Assembly (NCBI GenBank): GCA_031255895.1
Contig: JAIRRQ010000034.1
Coordinates: 1-7,740 of the forward strand
From: Methanocalculaceae archaeon
GTDB lineage: Archaea; Halobacteriota; Methanomicrobia; Methanomicrobiales; Methanocorpusculaceae
Length of the DNA: 7,740 bases
Direction: 5' to 3'
Shown: positions 7,385 to 7,740 of the stretch, in pieces
How positions within the stretch are numbered: the first letter of the stretch is position 1
How the letters are laid out: every line of letters starts with the position of its first letter
Translations under genes and position numbers: made by a program
The notes under the pieces: generated by a model
Database searches by the model: none
Told to the model about the DNA's origin: nothing
Seen by the model: only the letters and a program-made list of their open reading frames with translations

Positions 7385-7578
7385 TAGTAGTTACATCCCA
7401 TTCGGTATCCAGCTGTGTGTTATAATATCTTCAGAACCTTCTTTCCTGTTTTTCTCTTGCGTTTTTGTTGAGGGGGATTTCCGTACAGTTGGTGTGGGAA
7501 TCTCCTTTAACCACTTTAACATACAACCCTTTCGTTGTCGAACTGCGACAGCCAAATATAGCTAGTCAAATATACGTC

Positions 7579-7615
7579 AAATGCAGCATGCATTTCAATA
7601 CACATTTCCGTGTAT
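7579..7615. repeat. Two adjacent small inverted repeats
   Basis: AAATGCA and TGCATTT (7579-7585 and 7589-7595) form a perfect seven-pair repeat around a three-base centre. Three bases further, ATACAC and GTGTAT (7598-7603 and 7610-7615) form a six-pair repeat with a six-base centre. The region is AT-rich. They could be binding sites or small hairpins, and no function can be assigned. Confidence 0.4.
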
Positions 7616-7740
7616 GTTGTACCTGTTCGTATATTCGAATCAAATTATTGTATGTCGTGTATCGTCTACAAATCAGCGTATCATCACATGGTTTTTTTCA
7701 GGAATGGTTCAGTTGTGGTTATTCAAAACAAGTGATTACA

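Larger units (their letters stand above)
6946..7740. other. Long gene-free region upstream of rps12
   Basis: About 795 bp carry no recognisable gene. Reading frames here are short, lack convincing ribosome-binding sites and match no family I know. The two most protein-like on the minus strand are 43 codons (7391-7522) and 39 codons (7282-7401); they overlap, and the second frame continues 38 codons past its TAG. The part nearest rps12 contains hairpins that could form a 5' leader, and a TATA-like box lies at 7134-7141. The distal part (7240-7620) has short direct and inverted repeats. No nusA, L30e or RNA polymerase gene, which often precede rps12 in euryarchaea, is present within the window. 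Confidence 0.6.

Noticed and set aside
7205..7565. Plus-strand frames of 60 and 92 codons in the gene-free region
   Set aside because: The longer begins at GTG, both lack a ribosome-binding site, and their compositions (Cys/Phe/Ser-rich) look like chance translation of pyrimidine-rich DNA.
7704..7740. ATG on the plus strand with a frame running off the right edge
   Set aside because: Only twelve codons are visible, and AGGA is one base from the ATG, too close for a ribosome-binding site.

Overview
The window looks like a euryarchaeal methanogen chromosome, most likely of the order Methanomicrobiales; that placement is inferred from gene content and protein style, not from a search. The support is an archaeal EF-2 with a diphthamide-site motif, archaeal-type uS12 and uS7, a coenzyme F420 (FO) biosynthesis radical-SAM gene, a Ser/His-type (archaeal/ER) signal peptidase, a stand-alone biotin carboxylase subunit resembling methanogen PycA, AGGTG/GGAGGT ribosome-binding sites, A/T-rich boxes resembling archaeal TATA elements, and oligo-T tracts after genes in place of hairpin terminators.

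Layout: bases 1-1317 (+) hold the 3' part of a biotin carboxylase gene (pycA-like), cut by the window edge. A tRNA with anticodon CAT follows at 1386-1459 (+), between its own TATA-like box and a T8 tract. The rest of the genes read leftward. From the right edge: about 795 bp with no recognisable gene (6946-7740), whose part nearest rps12 could form a structured 5' leader; rps12 (6517-6945), rps7 (5923-6510) and the EF-2 gene (3690-5888) as a compact str-type operon; an AT-rich gap of 257 bp; then a two-gene unit of a signal peptidase gene (2680-3432) and cofH (1571-2683) joined by a 4-base ATGA overlap. cofH and pycA/tRNA converge on 1318-1570.

Functionally the window combines translation (uS12, uS7, EF-2, tRNA-Met), protein export (signal peptidase I), deazaflavin cofactor synthesis (CofH makes the FO precursor together with a CofG encoded elsewhere) and anaplerotic carboxylation (PycA with a PycB encoded elsewhere). 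All genes but the left partial one appear complete.

I see no CRISPR array, insertion sequence, defence system or other obviously novel multi-gene system. What deserves a second look: the long gene-free, hairpin- and repeat-bearing region upstream of rps12, the apparent absence of EF-1alpha/S10 next to EF-2, the coupling of cofH to a signal peptidase gene, an unusual G at position 58 of the tRNA, and a tandem repeat beside the putative promoter of the signal peptidase unit.
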